Source: Eubacteriaceae bacterium
GTDB lineage: Bacteria > Bacillota > Clostridia > Eubacteriales > Alkalibacteraceae
Assembly (NCBI GenBank): GCA_003446375.1
Contig: DMAW01000016.1
Span: forward strand, 1-58,352
DNA length: 58,352 bases
Reading direction: 5' to 3'
Below, one piece after another: positions 1 through 9,601 of this stretch (position 1 is its first letter; every line of letters starts with the position of its first letter). The notes below the pieces were generated by a model, which saw only the letters and a list, made by a program, of their open reading frames with translations, searched no databases and was not told the DNA's origin. The translations under genes were made by a program, and so were the position numbers.

Positions 1-17
1 ATATATAAAGAGTGCTT

Positions 18-887
18 TTAAATTCCCATATCTGCTATCATGCTGTCATCCGATGATCCGTACGATATGTCCAAGTGTCTTGGATTAAGCTGTTTTTCCA
101 ACCAAAACAAGACATCTCCAATTACTTCATCCTTGCTGTATTCATTGAAAATCTCATGATAAAGCTTGGCATATATCTTAAGGGTTTTGTTTTCAGAACT
201 TATGTCTCCAAAGAAGTCACGGGAGTCTTTTTCGCTGACAAGTCCATCATTTGCTCCGTGCAAAACAAGAATGGGATCAACAAATCTATGGCTATTTTCT
301 TTCAGCCAGTCCAAGCCACCAAATAAAGAATAAAAAAGTCCTGCAGATATTTCTTTTTCCACTAGTGGGTCTTTGGCATATGCTTCAACTACTTTGGGAT
401 CGCTGCAGATTCCGGAACCTAATTCATTAGGCAAGTATGTCATGGGATCCAAATCCTTTTCTAAAGCTGTACCTATATTTGCATTATTTCTAGTCAAAGC
501 TCCGGATAAGACATAACCGTCGGCCTTACTTGGAAAATGGCTGCCATAAAGTGAAATTGCATAACCGCCCATGCTGTGGCCTATTAAAAATAAAGGCAAA
601 TTAGTATTTTCTTTTTTGATCAAGTCGACAAGGACGTTCACATCCTCAAAAATTTGAGTGTAATCATCGTAATATACCCTGATTCCATCGGATTTTCCGT
701 GGCCTCTATGGTCAAAACGATATACGCCAAAACCCTTTTGGTTGAGTTTTTGAGTTAGATAATCGTATCTGCCTTGATGCTCACATAATCCGTGGACAAT
801 TAAAACGATTGCCTTGGGATTGATAGGCATATCCTTTTTCAAGAAGAGCTTGGTTCCGTCAAAAGACGAAATGATTTTACTTTCCAT
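18..887 (-). CDS. alpha/beta hydrolase, monoacylglycerol lipase-like
   Basis: Serine hydrolase of the alpha/beta fold, 289 residues, closest in motif pattern to lysophospholipase/monoacylglycerol lipases. The nucleophile motif GHSMGG puts Ser at residue 105; Asp214 (GANDG) and His244 (KLYHE) complete a catalytic triad, and HGLCEH near residue 32 is the usual oxyanion-hole region. No signal peptide, so probably cytosolic. The open frame continues upstream to 1022, but the ATG at 887 is preceded by GGAGGG at good spacing and the protein before it looks like translated intergenic DNA. It is divergent from the lipoprotein gene at 1102. The exact substrate cannot be read from sequence. Confidence 0.88.
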   Translation of the reverse strand: MESKIISSFDGTKLFLKKDMPINPKAIVLIVHGLCEHQGRYDYLTQKLNQKGFGVYRFDHRGHGKSDGIRVYYDDYTQIFEDVNVLVDLIKKENTNLPLFLIGHSMGGYAISLYGSHFPSKADGYVLSGALTRNNANIGTALEKDLDPMTYLPNELGSGICSDPKVVEAYAKDPLVEKEISAGLFYSLFGGLDWLKENSHRFVDPILVLHGANDGLVSEKDSRDFFGDISSENKTLKIYAKLYHEIFNEYSKDEVIGDVLFWLEKQLNPRHLDISYGSSDDSMIADMGI

Positions 888-1027
888 TTTTATCCCTCCA
901 ATGTCTAGCACTTTTAACTTTCGTATACCCATTTTGTACTTATCAAAACCAAAAAAGAAATGGGCAAAAATAAAGTTCTCGATTGTAAACAGATATGGAA
1001 AAAAGAAACGAATATATAACAAAAAGG

Positions 1028-1059
1028 TTTACAAATAACCTGGGATTTCATGATATAAT
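1028..1059 (+). promoter_or_regulatory. promoter of the lipoprotein/diguanylate cyclase operon
   Basis: TTTACA (1028-1033) is followed by an extended -10 element, TGATATAAT (1051-1059). The -35 to -10 spacing is long (20 bases), so the TGn extension is probably important. It lies 43 bases before the GTG start at 1102. Confidence 0.55.
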
Positions 1060-1101
1060 TTAAACTATGCTTAAAATAAACTATAAAGGGATGAAGTCGT
1101 C

Positions 1102-2544
1102 GTGAGCCAAAACAGAAGAAAAATCCAGTATATGGTTATTGCATACATTCTTATTTTTTCGGTATTGTTTTTATCAGGCTGTGGCATAATATCAGGGAAT
1201 CAGTCTCCGCTAAATCCTGAAGAGCCGGTAACTATAAGGTTATGGCATTACTATAGCGGAAAAAACAAGGAAAAATTCGACCAGCTAGTTTCTTTGTTCA
1301 ATGAAACTGAAGGGATTAAAAAAGGAATTGTCATAGATGCTCAAAGTCAAGGAGATGTAGGTCGACTTGCTGAGGCGGTGTATGATGCTGCAAATCAGAA
1401 GATTGGTTCTCAGCCAATTCCAAATATATTTGCAGCATATCCTGATAACGCTTACCGGGTAGATCTGGTTGTGCCGTTGGTTGAGCTGGAGACGTATTTC
1501 AGCAAAGAAGAGCTTGAAGAATATAGAGATGAATTTCTAGAAGAGGGTAGATTTGGTGAAAATAATCGACTTAAGATAATGCCTATAGCCAAATCTACGG
1601 AGAATCTGTTTTTAAATAAGACGTTTTGGGATGAATTTGCAAAAGATACAGGTGCTAAGCTTGAAGCGTTATCGACTTGGGAAGGAATAATACAAACAGC
1701 TGAGATCTACTATGAATGGTCGGGGGGAAAGGCTTTTCTTGGGATAGACGGAAATGCAAATTATATGCTCGTATCAGCTTCTCAACTTGAAGAAGAATTG
1801 TTTCATTATGATCAAAGCAAGCCGAAATTTAATTTTGACTCTCAAATAGCAAAAATAATATGGGACAGCTTTTACATTCCATATCTGAAAGGATATTTCG
1901 TGAAAACAGGAAGATTCAGCTCTGATGATGCAAAAATCGGAAATGTAATCGCATATATAGGCTCTACTGCAGGAGCAGCATATTTTCCAAGCGAAGTCAC
2001 AATTAGTGAAAATGAAGTGTATCCAATAGAACCGGAGGTTTTAGCTTATCCGAAATTTAAAAGCGGACAGGCATCTGCGGTGCAGCAAGGAGCCGGAATG
2101 TGCATAGTTGAAAGCGATTTGATTCATGAGTATGCATCAGCTGAATTTTTAAAGTGGTTTACGATGCAAGATCAAAATGTAAGCTTTTCTGTCTCAACGG
2201 CGTATTTTCCCGTTAAGAAAGATTCTTTGAGAGAAGATTTAATAATGGAAGCATATGAACAAGAAGATGAATTCTTGCCTGTCAGTATCAAAGCCTCTAT
2301 AAAAACGACTATGCAAATGTTTGACGAGGTATACTTTTATGGGTACAAGCCCTTTGAAGGAAGCATCTATGTAAGGGATATACTGGAAAATCATTTGATT
2401 TCATGGGTTCAAAGAGATCAGGAATCCTTAAAAGGCCTAAGCAAAGAACAAAAGAAACAAGCGGTTGATAAGTTTTTATCTGAAGAGAATTTCAATAGCT
2501 GGTATGATAGCTTTTTAGAAGAGATAAGGGAGTATTTAGATTAA
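1102..2544 (+). CDS. extracellular solute-binding lipoprotein (family 1, sugar-binding type)
   Basis: 480-residue lipoprotein resembling the MalE/UgpB class of ABC-transporter binding proteins. A hydrophobic signal ends in the lipobox LSGC with Cys27, so it should be anchored to the outer face of the membrane. The mature part begins TIRLWHYYSG, a typical first strand of this fold. GTG start with AAAGGG 11 bases upstream. A five-codon frame ATG-AAG-TCG-TCG-TGA (1091-1105) overlaps the start and may be chance. No permease or ATPase genes are adjacent; the next gene, 3 to 24 bases on, is a membrane diguanylate cyclase, which suggests a sensing role rather than uptake. The ligand is unknown. Confidence 0.85.
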   Translation: MSQNRRKIQYMVIAYILIFSVLFLSGCGIISGNQSPLNPEEPVTIRLWHYYSGKNKEKFDQLVSLFNETEGIKKGIVIDAQSQGDVGRLAEAVYDAANQKIGSQPIPNIFAAYPDNAYRVDLVVPLVELETYFSKEELEEYRDEFLEEGRFGENNRLKIMPIAKSTENLFLNKTFWDEFAKDTGAKLEALSTWEGIIQTAEIYYEWSGGKAFLGIDGNANYMLVSASQLEEELFHYDQSKPKFNFDSQIAKIIWDSFYIPYLKGYFVKTGRFSSDDAKIGNVIAYIGSTAGAAYFPSEVTISENEVYPIEPEVLAYPKFKSGQASAVQQGAGMCIVESDLIHEYASAEFLKWFTMQDQNVSFSVSTAYFPVKKDSLREDLIMEAYEQEDEFLPVSIKASIKTTMQMFDEVYFYGYKPFEGSIYVRDILENHLISWVQRDQESLKGLSKEQKKQAVDKFLSEENFNSWYDSFLEEIREYLD

Positions 2545-2568
2545 AAGATGCGAAAAGGCGGATGTGCA

Positions 2569-4707
2569 GTGAAAATTTTCAAAAGACGAAGAAACTCAAT
2601 TAAATACAGATTCACGGCATTTGTGTTGGCATTGATAATTTTTCAATCGACGCTTTTATCGCTAACGCTGATTGCCGGGGGAGTTTTAAAAGAATCAAAA
2701 TCAAACGCCTTTAAATCTTTTGATCAAACAGTATCTAACAGAAAAGACTATATTCAAATGGAGATGAATACCCGGTGGACTAATTTTGATCCATACGTGG
2801 GGCAGATATCAGCCCTCCTTCCCAAGGAAGGTGGAGATACAGCTTTGTTTTTTAAAGAGGCTGCGCCTATAGTCATATCAATACTAAGGACGACTATGAC
2901 CAATGGAGCATTTATTATCTTAGAGGAGCAAGCAGGAGAAAATCCCTATAATCGCAAAGCCATATATTTTAGAGACTACGATCCTCTCCTTAATGACGAA
3001 ACAAATAAGGATCTTTATTATGTGTCAGGATCTTACGACATATCTCAAAATATGCAGATACCCCTTGACCTTAGCTGGTCTTATTCATTAGAGTTGACAG
3101 ATGACAATAAAAGCTTTTATGAAAAACCCATCAATAATTCCTATCTAAGCAAAAATGCATCTCACTTGGGATATTGGAGCCAACCTTTTAAGCTGAGCCC
3201 TGAAGATCACGAAATAATTACATATACCATGCCTTTGTTTGACAGTCTTAAAAATACTAGAGGGATAATAGGGATTGAAATAGCGGTAGCTGATTTTAAT
3301 AAGCTCTTTCCGTCAACAGATTTGGGGCAACGGGCATTAGGGTATCTAATTGGCTATAAAGCATCTGAAAACGATGAAATTAGGCCCCTTATTTTAAATG
3401 GAGCTTTTCAACAAAGGATAATCGATGAGAATAATGATTTGATCTTGCAAGCGGTTGACGGTAGAGAAGATATCTATCTTCTTAATGATCACAACGCAAG
3501 GGATAATCTTTATGTTAATATGCACAAGATACGCCTTTACGATAATAATACGCCATTCGAAAATGAAGAGTGGTTTCTTATTGGGGTTGTGGAAGAAAAG
3601 GATCTTTTAAGCTTTTTTACGAAAATGCAAAACATTTTGATTATGTCACTTGTCCTATCTATACTGATTGGAGGGATAGGAGGACTGTTTATAAGCAAGA
3701 GCATGTCAAGGCCTATAATCAATTTGGCCAATGAGGTATTGGACAAAGACGACGACAGTCCCAAAGGATATGCTAGAACCGGGTATCAAGAGATTGATAA
3801 ATTAGCAAAAGCTATTGAAGATGCAAACGAAAAGCTCATTGAATCTTCAAATCAAATATCTAGAATCATAGATTTGGTGGATATGCCCATTGCAGCTTTT
3901 GAATACAAAGAAGATGAAAAAAGAGTGTTCGTCACTGACCAGCTTCAAGAATTATTGATGCTTAGCTATCAAGAAAAAGAGGCGAAGGTCTCAGACAAAG
4001 AAGAATTCAAAGCCATGTTGTCGAGGATCATGAACAATAGTGAGCCGGAAGAAGAACACGTATATCAATTGAAGCCTGAGACTGAAAAGTGGATCAAGAT
4101 CAGCATCAAAGAGACTAATAAAAGTGTAATGGGTTTAATTGTAGATGTCACAAAAGAAATCATAGAAAAAAACAAGATAAAACAAGACAGAGATCAAGAT
4201 AGTCTTACTGAAATATACAATAGAGCGGCATTCGCGAGAAAAGTTAATTTATTGATATCTGAAAATGATATTTCAAAAGGTGCTTTTTTGATGTTGGATC
4301 TAGACCACTTGAAGCCCATAAATGATACATATGGTCATATTTGGGGAGACAAATATATAAAAAAGACGGCAGAGTTACTTTCGATATTCAGTGAAGCCGG
4401 AGGCATAGTCGGACGACAGTCGGGAGATGAGTTTTTAGTCTTTTTGTATGGATTTTCAAGTTGCAAGCAGATAAAAAAACTTGTTGATAGCTTTTACGAC
4501 AGTTTGGGGCAAAATACACTGGATTTTCCGGATAAAGAAAAGAAGCGAATAAGGATATCCGCAGGTCTTGTATGGATAGACAAAAATGGTTCTCAAATCA
4601 CTTACCAAAGCTTGCTTAATAAAGCTGATATGGCATTATATGCTGCCAAGAATCATAGAAAAGGAACCTGGATCTCATATGATGAGAAAGACAAGACAAG
4701 CTGCTAA
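2569..4707 (+). CDS. membrane sensor diguanylate cyclase (Cache-like, HAMP-like, PAS-like, GGDEF)
   Basis: About 712 residues. Order: transmembrane segment near residues 15-40, an extracytoplasmic sensor of about 310 residues (double-Cache-like), a second transmembrane segment near 355-378, a HAMP-like linker, a PAS-like segment near 432-530 and a C-terminal GGDEF domain. The cyclase core is visible as DSLTEIYNR, LDLDHLKPINDTYGH and the active loop SGDEF (GGDEF with the first Gly changed to Ser, a tolerated variant). No RxxD inhibitory site is seen upstream of the loop. An ATG at 2548 is in frame, but AAGGCGG sits correctly for the GTG at 2569. Co-transcribed with the binding lipoprotein, it probably makes cyclic di-GMP in response to an external ligand. 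Confidence 0.87.
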   Translation: MKIFKRRRNSIKYRFTAFVLALIIFQSTLLSLTLIAGGVLKESKSNAFKSFDQTVSNRKDYIQMEMNTRWTNFDPYVGQISALLPKEGGDTALFFKEAAPIVISILRTTMTNGAFIILEEQAGENPYNRKAIYFRDYDPLLNDETNKDLYYVSGSYDISQNMQIPLDLSWSYSLELTDDNKSFYEKPINNSYLSKNASHLGYWSQPFKLSPEDHEIITYTMPLFDSLKNTRGIIGIEIAVADFNKLFPSTDLGQRALGYLIGYKASENDEIRPLILNGAFQQRIIDENNDLILQAVDGREDIYLLNDHNARDNLYVNMHKIRLYDNNTPFENEEWFLIGVVEEKDLLSFFTKMQNILIMSLVLSILIGGIGGLFISKSMSRPIINLANEVLDKDDDSPKGYARTGYQEIDKLAKAIEDANEKLIESSNQISRIIDLVDMPIAAFEYKEDEKRVFVTDQLQELLMLSYQEKEAKVSDKEEFKAMLSRIMNNSEPEEEHVYQLKPETEKWIKISIKETNKSVMGLIVDVTKEIIEKNKIKQDRDQDSLTEIYNRAAFARKVNLLISENDISKGAFLMLDLDHLKPINDTYGHIWGDKYIKKTAELLSIFSEAGGIVGRQSGDEFLVFLYGFSSCKQIKKLVDSFYDSLGQNTLDFPDKEKKRIRISAGLVWIDKNGSQITYQSLLNKADMALYAAKNHRKGTWISYDEKDKTSC

Positions 4708-4718
4708 ATAAAATTTTT

Positions 4719-4765
4719 AAGAAGAACCGATCCAAGACTGTAATTGGAGAAGTTCTTCTTTTTTT
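4719..4765 (+). terminator. rho-independent terminator of the lipoprotein/GGDEF operon
   Basis: AAGAAGAAC (4719-4727) pairs with GTTCTTCTT (4752-4760), followed by a run of T. The loop is long (24 bases). Confidence 0.7.
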
Positions 4766-4856
4766 ACGGGTAAATGCAGCGGTTATTTTTTCTGTCCAAG
4801 GGTATAATTATATCAATAAGATCTTTTAAAGGACATATAATGAGGAGGTTTTAAAG

Positions 4857-5948
4857 ATGAATCCCGGATTTGCAAAGTTGATAATGGTAATAGCGGTTGC
4901 GGGTATTATCGCATCGGGCTTCATGTTTTTTGACCGTTCAAATAAAGGGCGTAATGAAAACCAGCTGTCACAAGAAGATGTTCTGCCGGACTATGGCAAG
5001 AGCAGATACAAGGAAATTTATCTTGCAGGAGGCTGCTTTTGGGGAGTTGAAGCTTACTTTTCAAGAATAATAGGAGTCGAATATACCAGTGTGGGATATG
5101 CAAATGGCGAAGGAGTGAACACCAGCTATCGAAGCATTAAATCTACCGGGCACGCAGAAACAGTTAGAATTGTCTATGATCCTGAAATAATATCATTGGA
5201 AGATATAGTGACTTATTATTATGGAATCATCGATCCAACAAGTCTAAATAAGCAAGGCAATGATATCGGAACACAGTATAGAACGGGGATTTACTACATA
5301 GACGAAAAAGATATGAACGTTATTAAAGCGGTCACTAAAAAAGAGCAGATAAAATATGCTGAGCCTATAGTCACGGAAGTAGAGCCATTAAAGAATTATG
5401 TATTAGCCGAAGATTATCATCAGGACTATTTATATGAAAATCCCCAAGGTTATTGTCATATCAGTCTAAAAGAGATTCCAAATCAAAGGCCAGCAGTAAA
5501 TATGTCTGACTATCCAAGACCGTCGAATAAGGAAATTAAAGATAAGCTGACTGATATGCAGTATAGCGTAACTCAAAGGCAAAATACTGAACCGGCATTT
5601 CAAAATAATTATTGGGACAATGATCAAAAGGGTCTGTATACAGATATAGTCACAGGTGAGCCGTTGTTCTTATCAGATGACAAGTATGATAGTGGTTCGG
5701 GTTGGCCGAGCTTTACAAAAACTATAGATAAAAGCGTAGTGGAATACTTCAAGGATGAGAAGCTTGGCATGGAGAGAGTCGAAGTAAGAAGCAGAGCAGG
5801 AGGATCTCATTTAGGTCACGTATTCAGAGATGGCCCTGTAAAAGAGGGCGGACTGAGATATTGTATCAATAGCGCTGCGTTGGAATTTGTTCCATTTGAA
5901 AAACTAGGTGAACTTGGATATGAGAAGTTCAAAGTTCTGTTTAAATAA
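4857..5948 (+). CDS. msrAB: membrane-anchored peptide methionine sulfoxide reductase MsrA-MsrB fusion
   Basis: 363-residue two-domain enzyme that reduces both epimers of methionine sulfoxide in proteins. An N-terminal hydrophobic segment (residues 7-25) acts as a signal anchor, so both domains should face outside. MsrA (about 50-205) has GGCFWGVEAYF with catalytic Cys60 and a recycling Cys in NPQGYCHIS. MsrB (about 225-355) has SGSGWPSF, SHLGHVF and RYCINSAALEF with catalytic Cys336; the two CxxC zinc pairs of the zinc-type MsrB are absent. AGGAGG precedes the ATG. The domain order A-B matches streptococcal and neisserial fusions. No thioredoxin-like or CcdA-like electron donor is nearby. Confidence 0.95.
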   Translation: MNPGFAKLIMVIAVAGIIASGFMFFDRSNKGRNENQLSQEDVLPDYGKSRYKEIYLAGGCFWGVEAYFSRIIGVEYTSVGYANGEGVNTSYRSIKSTGHAETVRIVYDPEIISLEDIVTYYYGIIDPTSLNKQGNDIGTQYRTGIYYIDEKDMNVIKAVTKKEQIKYAEPIVTEVEPLKNYVLAEDYHQDYLYENPQGYCHISLKEIPNQRPAVNMSDYPRPSNKEIKDKLTDMQYSVTQRQNTEPAFQNNYWDNDQKGLYTDIVTGEPLFLSDDKYDSGSGWPSFTKTIDKSVVEYFKDEKLGMERVEVRSRAGGSHLGHVFRDGPVKEGGLRYCINSAALEFVPFEKLGELGYEKFKVLFK

Positions 5949-5975
5949 GCAGATTGACCTGATTGGGGTGATTAG

Positions 5976-6866
5976 ATGAAGACTATGCAAAGATTGACCG
6001 ATGCATATGACGGTGCGCTGAGAGTGGGTTTTAACGACAGTTCCAAGTTTATAATATTCAGCGATGTACACAGAGGAGACAACAGCCTGTCCGACGAATT
6101 TGCCCATAATCAAAACATATATCAGCATGCGCTTAATTATTACCTAGAGAATGATTTTTCATATATAGAAGCAGGAGATGGAGATGAGCTATGGGAACAC
6201 GAAATCTTTAAATATATAATAAGAGCGTATGGAGACATATATACCTTGATTAGTGAGTTTTATCGAAAAAACAGATTCTACATGCTTTATGGCAATCACA
6301 ACATGGACCTTAAATACGAAGATTATGTAGAAGACAATTTGTATAAATTTTATGATATTTATGAAGATTCTTTTGACGTTTTGTTCCCGGGGCTTAAAGT
6401 ACATGAAGCTATAGTTCTTGAACACGAGGTTAGCAAGAAAGAGATATTTATAGTTCACGGACATCAAGGTGACTTTTTGAATGATCAGATTTGGCCGATC
6501 ACAAAATTCTTAAACAGGCATTTATGGCATTACTTTCATATAGTCGGGTTTAGGAATCCATCCAGTCCATCAAAGAATATGCATAAATGCCACAAGATAG
6601 AGAGGAACTATTCAAAGTGGATACGTCAGCATGAGATCATGCTTATTGCGGGACATACTCACAGACCAAAGTTTGTAAGCAATACCGGAGAATCATATTT
6701 TAATACCGGCGCATGTGTATTTCCTCTTGGAATAACCGGTATAGAGATTCAAGAGGGCACTATAGCGCTCGTTAAATGGCACATAAGGCCTGACCCCATA
6801 GGATCCCTAACTGTTCAGAGAAACGTTCTTAAGGGGCCAAGCCCACTTGAAGAATTCATGTATTGA
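5976..6866 (+). CDS. calcineurin-like metallophosphoesterase
   Basis: 296-residue dinuclear-metal phosphoesterase. The five metal-binding blocks are visible in order: SDVH (D30, H32), EAGDGDE, YGNHN, VHGHQGD and AGHTHRPKF. The third block reads GNHN where GNHD or GNHE is usual. The pattern resembles the LpxH/YkuE branch, but a Gram-positive host makes the lipid A substrate of LpxH unlikely. No signal peptide. It starts 27 bases after msrAB and may be co-transcribed. Substrate unknown. Confidence 0.85.
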   Translation: MKTMQRLTDAYDGALRVGFNDSSKFIIFSDVHRGDNSLSDEFAHNQNIYQHALNYYLENDFSYIEAGDGDELWEHEIFKYIIRAYGDIYTLISEFYRKNRFYMLYGNHNMDLKYEDYVEDNLYKFYDIYEDSFDVLFPGLKVHEAIVLEHEVSKKEIFIVHGHQGDFLNDQIWPITKFLNRHLWHYFHIVGFRNPSSPSKNMHKCHKIERNYSKWIRQHEIMLIAGHTHRPKFVSNTGESYFNTGACVFPLGITGIEIQEGTIALVKWHIRPDPIGSLTVQRNVLKGPSPLEEFMY

Positions 6867-6868
6867 GC

Positions 6869-6898
6869 AAGCCTGCGGATTATTAGCTCTGCAGGCTT
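6869..6898. terminator. hairpin between convergent genes
   Basis: AAGCCTGC (6869-6876) pairs with GCAGGCTT (6891-6898) between the phosphoesterase stop and the ATPase stop at 6899. Neither side has a strong T tract, so efficiency is uncertain. Confidence 0.5.
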
Positions 6899-9601
6899 CT
6901 AATTAGTTAGGCCTAGTTTTTTTGTAACGGCTTTTTCTGCTTCTACTATAATCAAAACCCCAAAACCACACAAAATGGGCAGGAGCCAATCTGAGACGTA
7001 GACAGAAGTGGTTGAAAACCATAAATTCATGAACGGCAGATACGTAAAACCCATTTGAGCGATTAACACAGCCAATGCTGCTACTAAGGCGATCTTGTTG
7101 CTGAAAAATTTGCTGGAAAAAGAGCTTTCGTTGATTTTTCGGCAATTGAAAAGGTAGAATATCTCGCCAAAGACTAAAGTGTTCACTGCTATGGTCTGTG
7201 CAGTCTTTAGGTTTGAACCATTGGCTATTACCGTTTCGTAAGCATAAAGTGTAAAACCGCCAATCAACAACAGCACAAAAATTATTCTGAATATAAAATA
7301 TGAACCTAAAATGCTGGCTGAAGGATCGCGAGGGGGTTTTTGCATAGTGTTGTTTTCTGTCGGTTCAAAGGCAAGCGCGAGCCCTAAGGTAATTGCAGTT
7401 ACCATATTAACCCAGAGTATTTGAACAGGGGATATAGGCAGCTGCTGCCCAAGTACTATGGCTACTAAAATCACGAAAGCTTCGGCTCCGCTTGTGGGAA
7501 GCAAAAATAGCAGACCCTTTCGGATGTTGTTGTAAATAGTCCTGCCCTCTTCGATAGCTGATACGATTGAAGCAAAGTTATCATCAGTAAGCACCATGGC
7601 AGCACTGTCCTTTGTAACCTCTGTTCCTTTAATACCCATAGCTATCCCTATATCTGCTTTTTTAAGAGCGGGGGCATCATTTACGCCATCACCGGTCATG
7701 GCACATATCTCACCATTCTTTTGGAGAGCATCAACAATTCTGAGTTTGTGTTCAGGGCTTGTCCGAGCAAATATATCGCAGTCTTTTACAGCTTTGCGCA
7801 GCTCATGTTCATTCATGTTTTCTAATTCGTCTCCGCTTATGACAGTTCCATTTGTGCTTAAGCCCATTTTTTTGCCAATCATATTTGCAGTTAGAACATG
7901 GTCTCCTGTAATCATCTTTATCCTTATACCGGCCTCTTGGCTTTTCTTAATCGCGCTTATGGCCTCTGGGCGAGGTGGATCCATTAAACCTGTCGCAGCT
8001 ATAAAAACAAGCCCATCTTCCAAATCTTCATGTGTCAGATTTTCCTTTTCAGAAGCGACTTCTTTATATGCGCTTCCCAGCATCCTAAGTCCTTTAGAGG
8101 CTCCGTCATCAATTTGCTCATCCCAGAACTTGTGATTAAGGTCTTCCGGACCTGACTTGCCAAATTGTTTAGTGCACATAGATAAAAGCCTATCAGGAGC
8201 TCCATTTACAAATATATACCTTTTGTTATCCACCACATTTAATGTTGCCATATACTTGTATTCAGAGTCGAAAGGAATCAGAGACAGGCGCTTGGTTTTG
8301 TATTTGAATTCTCCTGCTTTTTCGGATAGCGCCATCAGTGCGCCTTCTGTGGGAGTCCCTTTTACGTCCCAGTTTTTGTATTCGTCTTTTTCTAGTTGAG
8401 AATCATTGGTTAAGCGTGCCGATAAGATAAGCTTTTCAAGAGCTTCATCATCTGATGATTTTACAATAGCTCCATTGATATTGATGGAGCCTTCCGGAGA
8501 ATAGCCATAGCCTTCTACCTCATAAGCTCCTGTAGAAGTATATATGGCAGCAGCGGTCATTTCGTTTTTGGTGAGAGTGCCTGTCTTGTCAGAGCATATC
8601 ACAGTTACCGAACCCAAAGTTTCTACGGAAGGCAGGCGCCTTATTATGGCGTTTCGAGATGCCATTTTTTGAACGCCTATGGCCAAGGTAATAGTCAATA
8701 TTGCAGGGAGTCCTTCAGGTATGGCAGCTACAGCAAGCCCTATTACTGCTAGAGAGATTTCTCCTAAAGTAAATTCTCTGAAAAAGTAGCCGTAAACAAA
8801 TAACATCAGCGAAAAAGCTATAATAAATATGGACAATAGCTTTCCGAATTCATTTATTTTCTTTATCAAGGGAGTAGTCATCGTTTGGGTTTCTGAAAGC
8901 ATCTTGTTGATTTTTCCAAGCTCGGTATAAGCACCTGTTGCTACTACGAATCCTTTTGCGTTTCCTGATTTTACCGTAGTCCCCGTATAAGCCATAGATT
9001 TTCGCTCAGCTAATACAGTTCCTGCCTTCACTGGATCTACAGATTTTTTTACAGCTTCAGACTCGCCGGTTAATGACGCTTCTTCTACTCGAAAATTTGC
9101 AGTGGCTTCTATAAGCCTAAGATCAGCAGGAATTTTGTCTCCGGGAGACAGCAGGACTAAGTCGCCTGGAACCAGTGCTTCTGCATCAATGGACTGGCGA
9201 TTGGAGTTTCTTATGACCGATGCCTTAAGAGACAATAGATGTTTTATTCCCTCCAGAGCTTTTTTGGCTTTGTCTTCTTGTATGTATCCTATTAAAGCAT
9301 TTATAATCACTACTCCCAGTATGACCCATGTATCTATCCAATGCTTTAAAGCTGCAGTCAAAACAGTGGCTGCGATCAATACATAAATAAGAGCATTGTT
9401 AAACTGCATAAGAAAGCGTTTTATGGCGCTTGGGCCTTTTTCTTCAGGAAGCTTATTGGGACCGTATTTATCCATCCGCTTCTGTGCATCTTCGTCTGTA
9501 AGGCCATTAAAGTTTGTATCCAGCTTGCTAAGAATATCATTTGCAGAAAGAGATTCCCACGAAACATCTTGCTCTGTAAGAGTAGGTTTTTCCAAAGACA
9601 T
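6899..9601 (-). CDS. cation-transporting P-type ATPase, Ca2+ (SERCA/PMCA) type
   Basis: 900-residue P2-type ATPase that would export Ca2+ (or another cation such as Mn2+). Visible: actuator motif TGES (178-181), the membrane ion-site motif PEGLP (295-299), the phosphorylated Asp338 in DKTGTLT, TGDHVLTA, and the hinge TGDGVNDAPALKKADIG. About ten membrane segments: pairs before and after the actuator and six at the C-terminus. The N-terminus carries the cation-ATPase N-domain. Length matches bacterial PacL/YloB-like pumps. AAAGGAG precedes the ATG. Monocistronic and convergent with the phosphoesterase gene. Confidence 0.93.
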   Translation of the reverse strand: MSLEKPTLTEQDVSWESLSANDILSKLDTNFNGLTDEDAQKRMDKYGPNKLPEEKGPSAIKRFLMQFNNALIYVLIAATVLTAALKHWIDTWVILGVVIINALIGYIQEDKAKKALEGIKHLLSLKASVIRNSNRQSIDAEALVPGDLVLLSPGDKIPADLRLIEATANFRVEEASLTGESEAVKKSVDPVKAGTVLAERKSMAYTGTTVKSGNAKGFVVATGAYTELGKINKMLSETQTMTTPLIKKINEFGKLLSIFIIAFSLMLFVYGYFFREFTLGEISLAVIGLAVAAIPEGLPAILTITLAIGVQKMASRNAIIRRLPSVETLGSVTVICSDKTGTLTKNEMTAAAIYTSTGAYEVEGYGYSPEGSININGAIVKSSDDEALEKLILSARLTNDSQLEKDEYKNWDVKGTPTEGALMALSEKAGEFKYKTKRLSLIPFDSEYKYMATLNVVDNKRYIFVNGAPDRLLSMCTKQFGKSGPEDLNHKFWDEQIDDGASKGLRMLGSAYKEVASEKENLTHEDLEDGLVFIAATGLMDPPRPEAISAIKKSQEAGIRIKMITGDHVLTANMIGKKMGLSTNGTVISGDELENMNEHELRKAVKDCDIFARTSPEHKLRIVDALQKNGEICAMTGDGVNDAPALKKADIGIAMGIKGTEVTKDSAAMVLTDDNFASIVSAIEEGRTIYNNIRKGLLFLLPTSGAEAFVILVAIVLGQQLPISPVQILWVNMVTAITLGLALAFEPTENNTMQKPPRDPSASILGSYFIFRIIFVLLLIGGFTLYAYETVIANGSNLKTAQTIAVNTLVFGEIFYLFNCRKINESSFSSKFFSNKIALVAALAVLIAQMGFTYLPFMNLWFSTTSVYVSDWLLPILCGFGVLIIVEAEKAVTKKLGLTN

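Noticed and set aside
888..1022. Extra 45 N-terminal residues on the alpha/beta hydrolase
   Set aside because: They read as Phe-rich intergenic translation, and a good ribosome binding site lies before the ATG at 887.
1091..1105. Five-codon leader frame MKSS overlapping the lipoprotein start
   Set aside because: Too short to support; may be chance. The GTG at 1102 keeps a usable ribosome binding site.
7596..8135. 179-residue open frame opposite the P-type ATPase gene
   Set aside because: Antisense shadow of a clearly real gene with all family motifs; no recognisable domain.
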